Assembly: GCF_900143075.1 (NCBI RefSeq)
Contig: NZ_FRCY01000001.1
Span: forward strand, 531,514-595,513
From: Cyclobacterium lianum
GTDB lineage: Bacteria; Bacteroidota; Bacteroidia; Cytophagales; Cyclobacteriaceae
DNA length: 64,000 bases
Direction: 5' to 3'
The translations under genes were made by a program, and so were the position numbers. Of the stretch, positions 14,225 to 24,200 are shown piece by piece; within the stretch, counting starts at the first letter, position 1, and every line of letters starts with the position of its first letter. Below the pieces are notes generated by a model. It was given only the letters and a program-made list of their open reading frames with translations. It ran no database searches and was not told the DNA's origin.

Positions 14225-16300
14225 TTATGCTTTAAATTTGATGACCAGCAAGGAATAATCGTCGTCTGGCAGGGTCTCCTTGCCGACGAAGGTATACACC
14301 TCCTGGATAATGCGTTCCCGTATCTCCTGTGCCGGTAACCCCTGCAGCGAATCCAGTAAATCTCTCAGGTTGCCATAGCCAAATTCTTCGCCCTTGTTAT
14401 TTTTAGCCTCTACAACGCCGTCTGTATACATGACCATAATGTCGCCGGGATGATAGTGCAATGTGCCCTCTTCCAGGTATTGTTCATAGGTATCGTTTCT
14501 TACAATTCCCAGGCCCATACCCTTGATATCCAGAAACCTGGAAGACTGCTCTTTGTGGTTATAATACAGCGTGGGACAATGGCCTGCCCGGGCAAAATGG
14601 ATGAGTTTTTCCCCGGTATTGACCGTGTAATACGTAGTGGTGATAAAATTGTTTTTTTCCAGACACCGGCTCAGGGCACTGTTGGCTTTGGCCAGAAATT
14701 CCCTGGGACTGAAATTTAGTTGCACCAGGCTGTGAAATACCCCCTTCATCTGAGACATGTTGAACGCAGCGGAAGTACCCTTACCGGATACGTCTCCAAT
14801 GATCAGCGCAAAATTGTCTTTGTCAAAACGGAATGTTTCATAATAATCACCACCTACTTCATCGGCTGCTGCGGAGAAGCCATCGATTTCAAAACAATTG
14901 TTGTGGTGCAAGGCAGATGGCAACAGGCTTCTTTGTACGCGCTGGGCAATTTCAAGCTCCTCCCGGTACCGTTCATTGGCAATGGCCTCATTGAGCAGGC
15001 GGTAATTTTCTATCGAGATAGAGGTTTGACCTACGAAAGTGGATATAATGTTGATCATCTCCCGATTAAATCCGTCCTTCACCTCTTTGAGCAAAAACAT
15101 GACTCCCAGAAGCCTTTTGTTTGCCCGCACCGGTATGATCAGCACAGATTGGTATATTTCGTGGGCGATCTTTCCATACAGGTATTCAATTTTGACATCA
15201 GCAGGGTTTTTGAGGTAATCTGAATAAGGTTCCGTCCTTCTCAGCAGGTCCATGATCTCCTGCCGCTCACCATTGCTGATAAATTTTTGATAGGGTATGG
15301 CACCGGTTTTTTCTTCTTCATGCTGACCTGGATATAATTCCAGCCAGGCGGCATCCACATAAGCGGCGCTCATGCAACTGTCCATCAAAATATCCAGAAC
15401 CTGGTCCTCATTTTCACCGGGCTGGATGGACTGACTCAATTTTTGGAAGCTGATGGCCTCCGTCAGCTTCTGCTCAAAGACGGAAGAAGTGGGTAGATTA
15501 AACAAGGTGACCAGAAAGCTGAATACGGCGTAAATCAGCACAAAGGCAAAAAGTCCGAGCAGAAACAGGTTTTCGCTGAGGTTCACAAAATGGACATTTT
15601 TCTGCGTGTAGGATACCAACTGAATCAACAGGTATATGGTAGAGGCTACAATGATGGCGAGAAACAATATGGATTTCCATTTTTCTTTAAAAGTCAGGTA
15701 GGGGATCCATTTTAAATTTACCGACAATATGATGCCGTATATGATCAGGAAAATCAGACCAAACATAAAGCCATAGTTGAAGCTTTCCTGATTGATCAGC
15801 ACGAAAAACATGCTGATCAGCAAAATGACCTCATAAGCCTGCCATTGTTGGACTACAGCTTTGTTTTTCTGATATAAGATGAGATGCTTCCAGAGCAGGG
15901 CCGTAGAGATTAGAAAGATGGCGGTCAGCGCAAAATTTACATGATAGAAAAAATTTCTCAGCAAGGGATCGTCAGATAGCCGGGTGTCCTCCAGGATGTA
16001 GTAGAAGTAAATGATCAGAAACGAGGTGCCGGTGGCAATCAATCCGGTAGAAGCTGCCCTCCAGATCAGGTTGAGAAAATTGTTGTTTTCCTTTTTGTTG
16101 ATGGAGTTATTAAAAAATAAATACAGCAGGATAAAGAAGATGATCTCCAGGATCCAGGTGATTTCTCTTTTTACCACCCCCTCCATCTCGTTGATTTCGC
16201 CAAAAATTCTTACCAGATCCACTAGCAGCAGGCAAAACCATGAAAGTATGGTCAGCAGCACGTAAATTTTGCCTCGTGGTATGTTGGGTGGTTTTACCAT
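14225..16300 (-). CDS. Membrane SpoIIE/RsbU-type PP2C phosphatase
   Basis: 691 aa. The N-terminal ~280 residues hold about eight hydrophobic segments, a membrane sensor module with no recognised ligand. A GAF-like domain follows (about 300-450). The C-terminal ~230 residues are a PP2C phosphatase of the SpoIIE class: the linker EIAQRVQRSLLP, then DEVGGDYYE (about 477-485), IGDVSGKGTSAAF, ARAGHCP and MYTDGVVEA, with all metal-binding aspartates present. It would dephosphorylate the STAS protein encoded just downstream. First gene of the module. A divergent GH9 gene starts 189 bases away. Confidence 0.9.
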   Translation of the reverse strand: MVKPPNIPRGKIYVLLTILSWFCLLLVDLVRIFGEINEMEGVVKREITWILEIIFFILLYLFFNNSINKKENNNFLNLIWRAASTGLIATGTSFLIIYFYYILEDTRLSDDPLLRNFFYHVNFALTAIFLISTALLWKHLILYQKNKAVVQQWQAYEVILLISMFFVLINQESFNYGFMFGLIFLIIYGIILSVNLKWIPYLTFKEKWKSILFLAIIVASTIYLLIQLVSYTQKNVHFVNLSENLFLLGLFAFVLIYAVFSFLVTLFNLPTSSVFEQKLTEAISFQKLSQSIQPGENEDQVLDILMDSCMSAAYVDAAWLELYPGQHEEEKTGAIPYQKFISNGERQEIMDLLRRTEPYSDYLKNPADVKIEYLYGKIAHEIYQSVLIIPVRANKRLLGVMFLLKEVKDGFNREMINIISTFVGQTSISIENYRLLNEAIANERYREELEIAQRVQRSLLPSALHHNNCFEIDGFSAAADEVGGDYYETFRFDKDNFALIIGDVSGKGTSAAFNMSQMKGVFHSLVQLNFSPREFLAKANSALSRCLEKNNFITTTYYTVNTGEKLIHFARAGHCPTLYYNHKEQSSRFLDIKGMGLGIVRNDTYEQYLEEGTLHYHPGDIMVMYTDGVVEAKNNKGEEFGYGNLRDLLDSLQGLPAQEIRERIIQEVYTFVGKETLPDDDYSLLVIKFKA

Positions 16301-16489
16301 AGAAAATCTTACAATAATAAAAATAGAATGGCAGAATTCATTGACCCAGCCAAAAAAGAATAGTGAAGCTGCCGGAAGCAGGAAAGCTGAAAATGGCCGA
16401 AAACGAAAAAATTAACGGATTTATCAATTTTTACTCCGGGAATGAATCAATTTTTTTAATTTCGGTTCGGAAAATTTGATTGAGTCAGC

Positions 16490-18412
16490 ATGCTAATGAA
16501 ATTAAAACTTATTTTATTGTTGATTACCGGTCTGGGCATGATGCTGCAAGGCAGATGCCAGTCAGACATTTACCTGAGGGTAAATCAGCTGGGTTATCTG
16601 CCACAGGATCATAAAGAGGCCTTGCTTTTTAGCCATTCGGCTGTTCGGGAACCTGTATTACTTATCCGGTCTGCAGACAATAGGCCAGTCCTGGAGCTAA
16701 AGCCAGAAAGGGAAAAAGCGGAAAATTGGGGTACCTTTCCTTTTTATTATACACTGAATTTCAGTGCTTTTACAGCGTCGGGCGAATACTTTCTTCGGAC
16801 CAAAAAATCCGGGCATCGGTCTTCTTCTTTTCAAATCGGAGCGGCGGCGTATGGCCGGCATCAGGAAACACTGCTAACTTTCATGCGTCAGCAACGCTGC
16901 GGATACAATCCTACCCTGGACATGGTCTGCCATGAAAAAGATGGCAGGAGTTTTTATGGCAGCCTGCCAGACAGCACTTATGTGGATCTGAGTGGAGGCT
17001 GGCACGATGCAGGAGACCAGCTCAAGTATCTGATCACGGGCAGCTACGCTACAGCACACATGTTGATGACTTTTGAACTGTATCCTGAAAAGTTTGCTGA
17101 TGAATACAATGCCCTCGGGCAGCCCAAAAGCAACGGTATACCGGACATATTGGATGAAGCAAAATGGGGCCTTGACTGGATACATAAAATGCATGCTGCT
17201 CCCGATATGCTTTTCCATCAGGTAGCCGACGACCGGGATCACAGAGGATTTAAAATCCCCAACAAGGACAATTCAGATTATGGATGGGGAGAAAACAGCT
17301 ACCGGGCAGCCTATCTGGCTACCGGCGAGCCACAGGGTCTGGGCGAGTTTAAAAGTCAGGCCACAGGTCTGGCCAACCTGGCCGGGCGAAGTGCTGCGGC
17401 AATGGCCCTGGCTTCCCGGATATGGCAATCGCATTTGGGGGATGCTGTGTATGCAGCCAAATGCAGAAGAGCTGCGATTTCGCTCTACAAGCTGGGCCGG
17501 GAGCACGAAGGATACCAGCAGGGTAATTCCTATGGCGCACCCTACCGCTACAATGAAGATACCTGGGCAGACGATATGGAGTGGGGAGCGGCCGAGCTAT
17601 ATGCGCTGACAGGAGAGAAAGCTTACCTGGAGCAGGCCAAAGCCTATGCCCTGCAGAGCAGCAATGCTGATTCCTGGACCACCAAAGATACTGCAGCGCA
17701 TTACCAACGCTATCCGTTCATCAATCTGGGGCATTTTGCACTGCACCGGCACGTGGATGAAGAATTCAAGAGCATACTTGAGGGATTTTATAAAGCGGGA
17801 ATAGACTATACCCGGCGCAGGGCCGAAAGGAATCCCTTTCATATAGGGGTGCCATTTATCTGGTGCTCTAATAACCTGCTTACGAGTTTGATCGCTCAGA
17901 TGATACTGTACGAAAAGATGAGTGGTGACCAACAATACCAGCAGTTTCTAGCAAGGCAGCGAGACTGGCTTTTTGGTAGAAACCCCTGGGGTACCTCCAT
18001 GTTTACCGGATTGCCGGAGGGTGGAGAGGTACCGGAGGATATTCATACCAGTGTATATGTATTACTGGGACTTGATGTACCCGGAGGACTGGTGGACGGT
18101 CCCATTTACCGGAGCATACACGATAATTTGCTGGGGCTCACTTTAAATGATCCGGATGAGTTTGCCCATTTACAAAACGATCATGTGGTATATCAGGACG
18201 ATGTGGGAGACTACAGTACCAATGAGCCCACCATGGACGGTACGGCTGGAGCTTTGCTGATGATGGCGCATTTCGGAATGGAAGCGGAGCAGAGTCCCAT
18301 ACCAGAGCTGGCAGATGGACCAGGGCCCTTTGCGCCTGCCTCATCAAACAGATCGAATCGCATTTCGGATAAAAGCGAGCAGCAGGTGGATTTCCTTCCA
18401 GGAGAAAGGTAA
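16490..18412 (+). CDS. GH9 family endoglucanase/glucanase
   Basis: 640 aa with a signal peptide (to about residue 23). An Ig-like cellulase N-domain (IYLRVNQLGYLP, about 25-115) precedes the (alpha/alpha)6 GH9 catalytic domain. The GH9 landmarks are present: GGWHDAGD (about 169-176; the two Asp serve as base), FGRNPWGTSMFTG, and near the end DYSTNEPTMDGTA (about 574-586), whose Glu is the general acid. Family members hydrolyse beta-1,4-glucans or glucosaminides; the exact substrate is uncertain. The start could be the ATG at 16490 or the one two codons later. The last 69 bases overlap the convergent gene, and the final ~45 residues are not part of the family domain. Confidence 0.92.
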   Translation: MLMKLKLILLLITGLGMMLQGRCQSDIYLRVNQLGYLPQDHKEALLFSHSAVREPVLLIRSADNRPVLELKPEREKAENWGTFPFYYTLNFSAFTASGEYFLRTKKSGHRSSSFQIGAAAYGRHQETLLTFMRQQRCGYNPTLDMVCHEKDGRSFYGSLPDSTYVDLSGGWHDAGDQLKYLITGSYATAHMLMTFELYPEKFADEYNALGQPKSNGIPDILDEAKWGLDWIHKMHAAPDMLFHQVADDRDHRGFKIPNKDNSDYGWGENSYRAAYLATGEPQGLGEFKSQATGLANLAGRSAAAMALASRIWQSHLGDAVYAAKCRRAAISLYKLGREHEGYQQGNSYGAPYRYNEDTWADDMEWGAAELYALTGEKAYLEQAKAYALQSSNADSWTTKDTAAHYQRYPFINLGHFALHRHVDEEFKSILEGFYKAGIDYTRRRAERNPFHIGVPFIWCSNNLLTSLIAQMILYEKMSGDQQYQQFLARQRDWLFGRNPWGTSMFTGLPEGGEVPEDIHTSVYVLLGLDVPGGLVDGPIYRSIHDNLLGLTLNDPDEFAHLQNDHVVYQDDVGDYSTNEPTMDGTAGALLMMAHFGMEAEQSPIPELADGPGPFAPASSNRSNRISDKSEQQVDFLPGER

Positions 18413-19069
18413 CACTGCCTGGGAGTGGGCAAGCGCATCACGGAGTTTCCCGATTTTCCTGACCATATTGTCGTATTCTTCCCGATTGCCGTCCGGAAGG
18501 AATCTTTTGAACCCCTGTTTCTTAGAAAAAATGCTGCCCAGATCGGCCAGTTGAAGACATTGGATGAGGTCGATTTCTTCATTTCTGGCCGATTTCAATG
18601 CAAAAAGTTTCTGAGCATCCTGCATGCGACGGGCTGACAAACTTTGTTGCCAGTCTGGTATATCCGTTTTCACCAAATCCCTGAGATAGGTCTCCCATAC
18701 GCTGATAAAACCCATCATGGCCAGCCTCATGGGGATCTTGTCCAGATCACTTTGGGTGACGATATGGCTGATCTGCTGACCCTCTTTCAGGAAAAATCTT
18801 CTCTGCTCCACCAATTTGTCAAAGGCCTCCAGCAATGGAGTGCTGGCAGACATGATATCCGCATCGGTCAAGGGAGCGGGTCCTTCACAACCTTTATAGT
18901 ATTTGAGCAATCCACCGGGAGTATCAATGACCGCTGTCTGGAAATTTCTTTTTACCATTTCTTCTCTGTATGAACAGACAGAAAACAACAGGACTTTTTC
19001 TCCAATGCTGATCACCGGAATAAAGCTGTCAAATAGCCGAAACAGGATCTGGTGTTTGTTTTGATTCAT
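18344..19069 (-). CDS. CBS-pair protein with HEPN-like C-terminus
   Basis: 241 aa. The first half looks like a degenerate CBS pair: TAVIDTPGGLLKYYKG and then a well-matching second half (FFLKEGQQISHIVTQSDLDK followed by PMRLAMMGFISVWETYL). The C-terminal ~100 residues are helical and include RNEEIDLIQCLQLADL and KLRDALAHSQ. The latter has an R-x4-H arrangement of the HEPN type. CBS domains sense adenine nucleotides; the helical part may be a nuclease or protein-binding domain. Function is unknown. Its 3' end overlaps the GH9 gene tail-to-tail by 69 bases. Confidence 0.65.
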   Translation of the reverse strand: MNQNKHQILFRLFDSFIPVISIGEKVLLFSVCSYREEMVKRNFQTAVIDTPGGLLKYYKGCEGPAPLTDADIMSASTPLLEAFDKLVEQRRFFLKEGQQISHIVTQSDLDKIPMRLAMMGFISVWETYLRDLVKTDIPDWQQSLSARRMQDAQKLFALKSARNEEIDLIQCLQLADLGSIFSKKQGFKRFLPDGNREEYDNMVRKIGKLRDALAHSQAVLPFSWKEIHLLLAFIRNAIRSV

Positions 19070-19274
19070 AAGATTCGTACCAGGAGGGTATATTCTTTTT
19101 CATTCAAGGGCAAGGGAGCAGGCCTTTCTGTGAAATTACCAGTAATTGGCGACAATTAAAACCCCGGAATACTGACAAAATCTGGTATGATCAGGTTGCG
19201 CATGGCAGAGGGACTCGGGTATGGTTTACGGCCCGGAACAATTATATTTGTGCCCGGAAGAAAAAATTGTCATC

Positions 19275-19943
19275 ATGTTTCAGGAAAATCAGCCAAAAAT
19301 TGATTCAGAGGTTCTCTCACTGGCGCAAATTTTATGGGATTACCACCAGCTTAACCACAGCCTTCAGCCTGCAGGTGCCATCCTGGTGCTGGGCAGCCAT
19401 GATACCCGGGTGGCAGTACGGGGAGCCGAATTGTGGCTGGAAGGCCTGGCAGAGTACCTGATTTTTTCCGGAGGTTTGGGCAATTTCACTCAAGGAGTTT
19501 GGGACGAAGCAGAGGCGGATAAATTCGCCGCAATTGCGCTGGAACTTGGTGTTCCCGAAAACGCCATCTTGATTGAAAATAAATCTACCAATACCGGTGA
19601 GAACATACGTTTTACGCAGAAGCTACTGTCCAGAGAAGGGCTGGATATCGATCAGTTTATCATCGTCCAGAAGCCGTATATGGAAAGGAGGTCCTATGCT
19701 ACCTTCAAGCAGCACTGGCCGGATAAAATGGTATACGTGACCAGTCCCCGCATTTCATTGGAGGCTTATCCCAATGCGGAGATCCCCATGGCCGTAGTAA
19801 TCCAGTCCATGGTGGGAGATTTGCAGCGGATCAGGGAATACCCCAAAAGAGGCTTTCAGATACATCAGGATATACCCGATGAGGTATGGAGGGCATTTGA
19901 GCAATTGGTGGCTTTGGGTTTTGATCAACACCTCATTTCCTGA
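19275..19943 (+). CDS. YdcF-family (DUF218) protein
   Basis: 222 aa from the ATG at 19275; an earlier in-frame start at 19221 adds 18 residues with no family match. It is a DUF218/YdcF protein: AILVLGSHDTR at the first strand, then LIFSGGLGN, ENKSTNTGENI and the IIVQKPYMERRS region with the conserved basic residues. YdcF of E. coli binds S-adenosylmethionine, and related proteins act in envelope metabolism; the reaction here is not known. No signal peptide, so cytoplasmic. It ends two bases before the convergent photolyase gene. Confidence 0.85.
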   Translation: MFQENQPKIDSEVLSLAQILWDYHQLNHSLQPAGAILVLGSHDTRVAVRGAELWLEGLAEYLIFSGGLGNFTQGVWDEAEADKFAAIALELGVPENAILIENKSTNTGENIRFTQKLLSREGLDIDQFIIVQKPYMERRSYATFKQHWPDKMVYVTSPRISLEAYPNAEIPMAVVIQSMVGDLQRIREYPKRGFQIHQDIPDEVWRAFEQLVALGFDQHLIS

Positions 19944-19945
19944 AC

Positions 19946-21247
19946 TTAGTTTCCAACTGCTTCCTTGTATACCTTCAGCGCCCTCTCACGGGCAGTTTTG
20001 TGGTCTACCATGGGTTTGGGGTAGTCCTCAGTACCGAATTCAGGGACCCATCTCTTTACATATTTTTTCTCCTTGTCGAATTTTTCCAGTTGAGATTCCG
20101 GATTAAAGATCCGGAAATAGGGTTGCGCATCTGTTCCGGTGCCAGCGGCCCATTGCCAACCTCCATTGTTGGAGGAGAGTTCATAATCCAGAAGTTTTTT
20201 GGCAAAGTATGCTTCCCCCCAGCGCCAGTCTATCAGCAGGTGCTTGGTCAGAAAGCTTGCCGTCACCATGCGTACCCTGTTGTGCATGTAGCCGGTCTGG
20301 TTGAGCTCTCTCATACCGGCATCTACCAGGGGAAAACCGGTTTTTCCCTCACACCAACGGTCAAATTCTTTTTCATTATTTTGCCAGGGAATCCGGTCAT
20401 ACTGTGTCTTGAAGGCTTTATCCACGACCGGAGGATTGTGGTAGAGGATCATCATGTAGAATTCCCTCCAGATCAGTTCGTTCAGGTAGGTATCATTGAG
20501 CTGGGCGGCTTCAAGGGCAAGCTTTCGGATACTGATGGTTCCAAACCGCAGGTGAATCCCCAACCTGCTTGTTCCCTCCAGGTAAGGAAAATTTCGGGTT
20601 TTGTCGTATTTCCTGATCAGGGGTTTGTTGATATCCATAGGAGGGATTTCGATATCGCTTTCCTGAAATCCAATGTCTTTGAGAGTGGGTAGGGGCAATG
20701 GTTTGGTCTGTAAGAAGCCGGTTTTGCGGCCATCGAGCCTTACGGTTTCGATTTTTGATGCTTTAAATTTCTTCAGCCATACCTTGCTATAGGGCGTAAA
20801 CACTTTATAAAAATCTCCCTTTTCTGTGGTGATTTCGTCTTTTTCATAGATCACCTGGTCTTTGAAATCGAAGAAGTCGATTTTTTTCTCCTTTAACAAT
20901 CCCTCTACCTCCTGGTCCCTTGCCCGGGCGTAGGGCTCATAATCCCGGTTGGTATACACATTTTTTACTTCATACTCACTGAGAAGAGATTTAAAAACCT
21001 CAGGAGGCTTGCCATGCCTCACCAGTATCGAGCTGTCGTATTTCTGTAGGGATTGGTGGAGGTGGCGGATTTGTTCGTGGATAAACTGGACACGGGCATC
21101 TGTTTTATCCTCAAGTTTATCCAGGATCTCACGATCAAAAATAAAAAGGGGGAGTACATTTTCTTCATTTTCGAAGGCATAGTACAAACCCATATTGTCT
21201 TCCAGGCGGAGGTCTCTTCTGAACCAAAAAAGGGTTATTTTTTCCAT
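19946..21247 (-). CDS. phrB: Deoxyribodipyrimidine photolyase/cryptochrome
   Basis: 433 aa, usual length for a class I photolyase. The N-terminal antenna-binding Rossmann domain begins LFWFRRDLRLEDN. The C-terminal FAD-binding domain shows GTSRLGIHLRFGTIS, the WREFYMMILYHNP helix, HNRVRMVTASFLTKHLL and DYELSSNNGGWQWAAGTGTD, the strongest family signature. It repairs UV-made cyclobutane pyrimidine dimers with blue light. A cryptochrome role cannot be excluded from sequence alone, but the WQW/NNGG region is of the CPD photolyase type. It lies 31 bases downstream of tamB in the same direction. Confidence 0.93.
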   Translation of the reverse strand: MEKITLFWFRRDLRLEDNMGLYYAFENEENVLPLFIFDREILDKLEDKTDARVQFIHEQIRHLHQSLQKYDSSILVRHGKPPEVFKSLLSEYEVKNVYTNRDYEPYARARDQEVEGLLKEKKIDFFDFKDQVIYEKDEITTEKGDFYKVFTPYSKVWLKKFKASKIETVRLDGRKTGFLQTKPLPLPTLKDIGFQESDIEIPPMDINKPLIRKYDKTRNFPYLEGTSRLGIHLRFGTISIRKLALEAAQLNDTYLNELIWREFYMMILYHNPPVVDKAFKTQYDRIPWQNNEKEFDRWCEGKTGFPLVDAGMRELNQTGYMHNRVRMVTASFLTKHLLIDWRWGEAYFAKKLLDYELSSNNGGWQWAAGTGTDAQPYFRIFNPESQLEKFDKEKKYVKRWVPEFGTEDYPKPMVDHKTARERALKVYKEAVGN

Positions 21248-21278
21248 GAGGTATAAATAGTCTTGGGCAGGGTTTTGT

Positions 21279-24200
21279 TTATTTTTCGCCAGGTTTTTCC
21301 TGTTCCAGTATCCGTATGCCCGAAGGATCTTCGACTGGGTCGGGTTTAAACAAGTCGGGGGCTACTTTGTCCAGGTTGATGTTGAAGTCTCTGCGCAGGT
21401 ATTCGTCCGAATCGTTCATTGGCAGTGACCGCTTCCGGCTGAAATTCTGAAAAAGCTCCTTCAAGGAGCTGAATAGCAGGTTTTGTGATACTGAAACCCC
21501 ATAGGTATTCGGACCTCGATTATTGATACCGAGCGCTGTCAGGGTATTGAAGTTGTTTCGGTTATACACCCTCACCCGGTACCTGCCGTCTTCGGTAAGC
21601 AGGTATTCGGCCTGCCAGTCTCCGGCGATGGTATTGAAATCTGCATTGCCCTGCAGGTCGGTAAATCCACCATCTCTGGTGACCCTGAGCCTGCCGTCAA
21701 AGAAGGTGTAGGCGATGCTGAGCTGAAAGGTTTCCAGGGCAGTTTCATCCAGTCCAAGCAAATCAAAGTCTATCTCCAGGTTTTCGTCCACCTGTGCGAT
21801 CAGGTTGTTGAGCTGGGAGGAAATCAATTGGCTGAGGTTGGAAAAGCCAATGCCGGCCCCGCTAAACTGCCCTTCGGGAGAAAACCTCCGCAGCATGATC
21901 AGGGAGAACACCTGCCGGTTTTTTTCCTGTTCGTCATTAGCTATCCTGTTACTGAAAGCGGAAATGGTGGTTTGTATTTCACTATCTTCCGGAAATTCGG
22001 AGAAATCGAAGTCAAATGCAATATCCGGCGACAAAAGGGGGCCATTCAGATCCATGATTACTTTGACCGGAAACCGGCGCTTCAGTTGGCTGCTTTCAAA
22101 CTGACCATTATTGGTATTGGGTTGCAGCGATGCCAGCGATACGTTTTCTTCATAAACCGCCGAAATGTCCATTACGCCTTCGTAGGGATCGCCGTACCAG
22201 TTGATGATCCCCCCGGGTTCGATCAGAAATTTTTTGTTGATCACATTGTACAGCGAAAAATTGTACAAGGCATCTACAATTTCAAAATTGCCGGTCATGT
22301 TGAAGTTGCCCTGGGTGTCAATGTTCAGGTTCAATATACCCCTCCCTCTTCCCTGAATATTTTCTTCCGTTTTGGGGTCAATCTGGATCTCCACGTATGC
22401 ATTGGGTGTGATGTCCAGATTCAGGTTCATTCTGAGGTTATTGATAGCCAGCTTTTCTACCGTTTCCTCAAAATTGACAGACTCCGTCGTGTCTCTGACA
22501 TTGATGATGTTGATAAAATCTTCCTGCGCCTGCCCATTGCTTTCACCGATGGGGATGTATATTCTTGTATTGGGCTGGGAACTGGCATTAGCCGTCAGGT
22601 CCAGGTTGTTTGCTGCACCAAACACGTTGATATCGCCGGAAGCATATGCTGTTCCGAAAAACAAGTCATTGTCTGCCGCGCTGGTGTTCATTACCTGAAA
22701 ATTATTGATATCGGCAGTCAGGTCTAAAATCAGGTTGTCAAAATTGTCATGCGTGATCCCTCCCCGCAGCCTTGCTGTGTTGTTATTGACATCCCTGAGC
22801 TCCAGGCCGCGGAAACTGATGTTGTCCGGTTCGAAGATTACGTTTCCATCCACCAAATAGGTGGTGTTGAGGTAATTGAAGCGGAAGGTGGCATTCTCCA
22901 GTTTTCCCAGCCCTTCCACGATGGGCCGTGTAAGGCTTCCGCTGATGCCCAGATTTCCATTCAGGTTGCCATCGATATTGCTGATATAGTCTTCGATAAA
23001 GGGCTCGAGAACAGACAGATTTGCATTTTCAAAGTTAGCATTGAGCGCCATCTCTTTATCCTCAGAGGCCAGATTGCCGGTAATGTCGATTATCTTATTG
23101 CCCTCCCGGTAATTTTGCAGGGAGAGGTTGATGGCCTGCTCTGCGAAGGTTGCATTGGCGGAGACGTCTCCCACAAGAAAATTGTTAATGTGGATATCCT
23201 GCACATCCAATTGTCCCTCCATGCCTTCCTTATTCCAGCCCTCCGCAAGTCCGATACGCCCATTGGCCAACCCTTCAAATTCCCTGGTGCCGAAAGAATT
23301 TAAAAAATCCAGGTTCAATTCATGAATGTTGATTTCCATCTGGTCCCCGGGATCCAGGTTGATTTTTCCATCGGCCGATATGTATTGGTTTTCATGATAG
23401 ATTTTCAGGTTGTCAAATATCGTTTCGCCTGCAGCGATGCGAATGCTGTTGCCTTCTTCAAATTGCCAGTAGTCTTCCAACAATTTGATTTCGGAAGGGC
23501 TGAATTCAATCGTGGTGTTTCCCCGGGCAAGATTGATACCTGCTTCGATGTTCAGGTAACTCTCTGTAAGCAACTGGTCGAGGTAAAAGGAAACGTTCAG
23601 ACGGGATTGATCCCAGATCGTTTCCATGGATAGGTTGTGAAAATTAAAGCCGGAATTCAACTGGATTTCACGTGACAAGGTATAGAACGAAGCCAGGACT
23701 TCATCGCTGTTTTTGTATTTAGCGGTATTCAGGTCAATATTGTTGTCGATAAAGTAATTGCCGTTGTAATAGATCGTGTCGATACCGGTGAAAAAGTTGA
23801 ATACCGTATTTTGATCGGTCTGGTAGAATGCACCTTCCACAGTGGTATTGCTGGATATAAACAGCCTGGGATCAATCAGGTTGAGTATGGGATTTGGGTC
23901 ACGGAGGTCGAGGGACAGGTCGATTTCGTAGGCTTCTCCGGCGGGAGGAGCATTGGCCACAGGTCCCGAATAATCGTTGGTCAGAATGGCATAATATTCC
24001 TTCCACAAATGTGTCAGGTCCTGAGCCAATTGACGGACCTTAAAATTACCGCTGATCCCCGCGACCAGCAGGTCTGAATTGAGGGATATCACCCTGGAGT
24101 CTTCCGTAAACAGGGATTGGAAAAGGAAGTAATCCAGAAAGAGGTCTCTGCCGTCATAACTGACCAGAACATCTCTGAAACGGGTCACCCCCTCTATAGT

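Noticed and set aside
21828-22727. 299-codon plus-strand ORF inside tamB
   Set aside because: Antisense shadow of a well-supported tamB; the amino-acid pattern follows the tamB codons and lacks a start context or family match.
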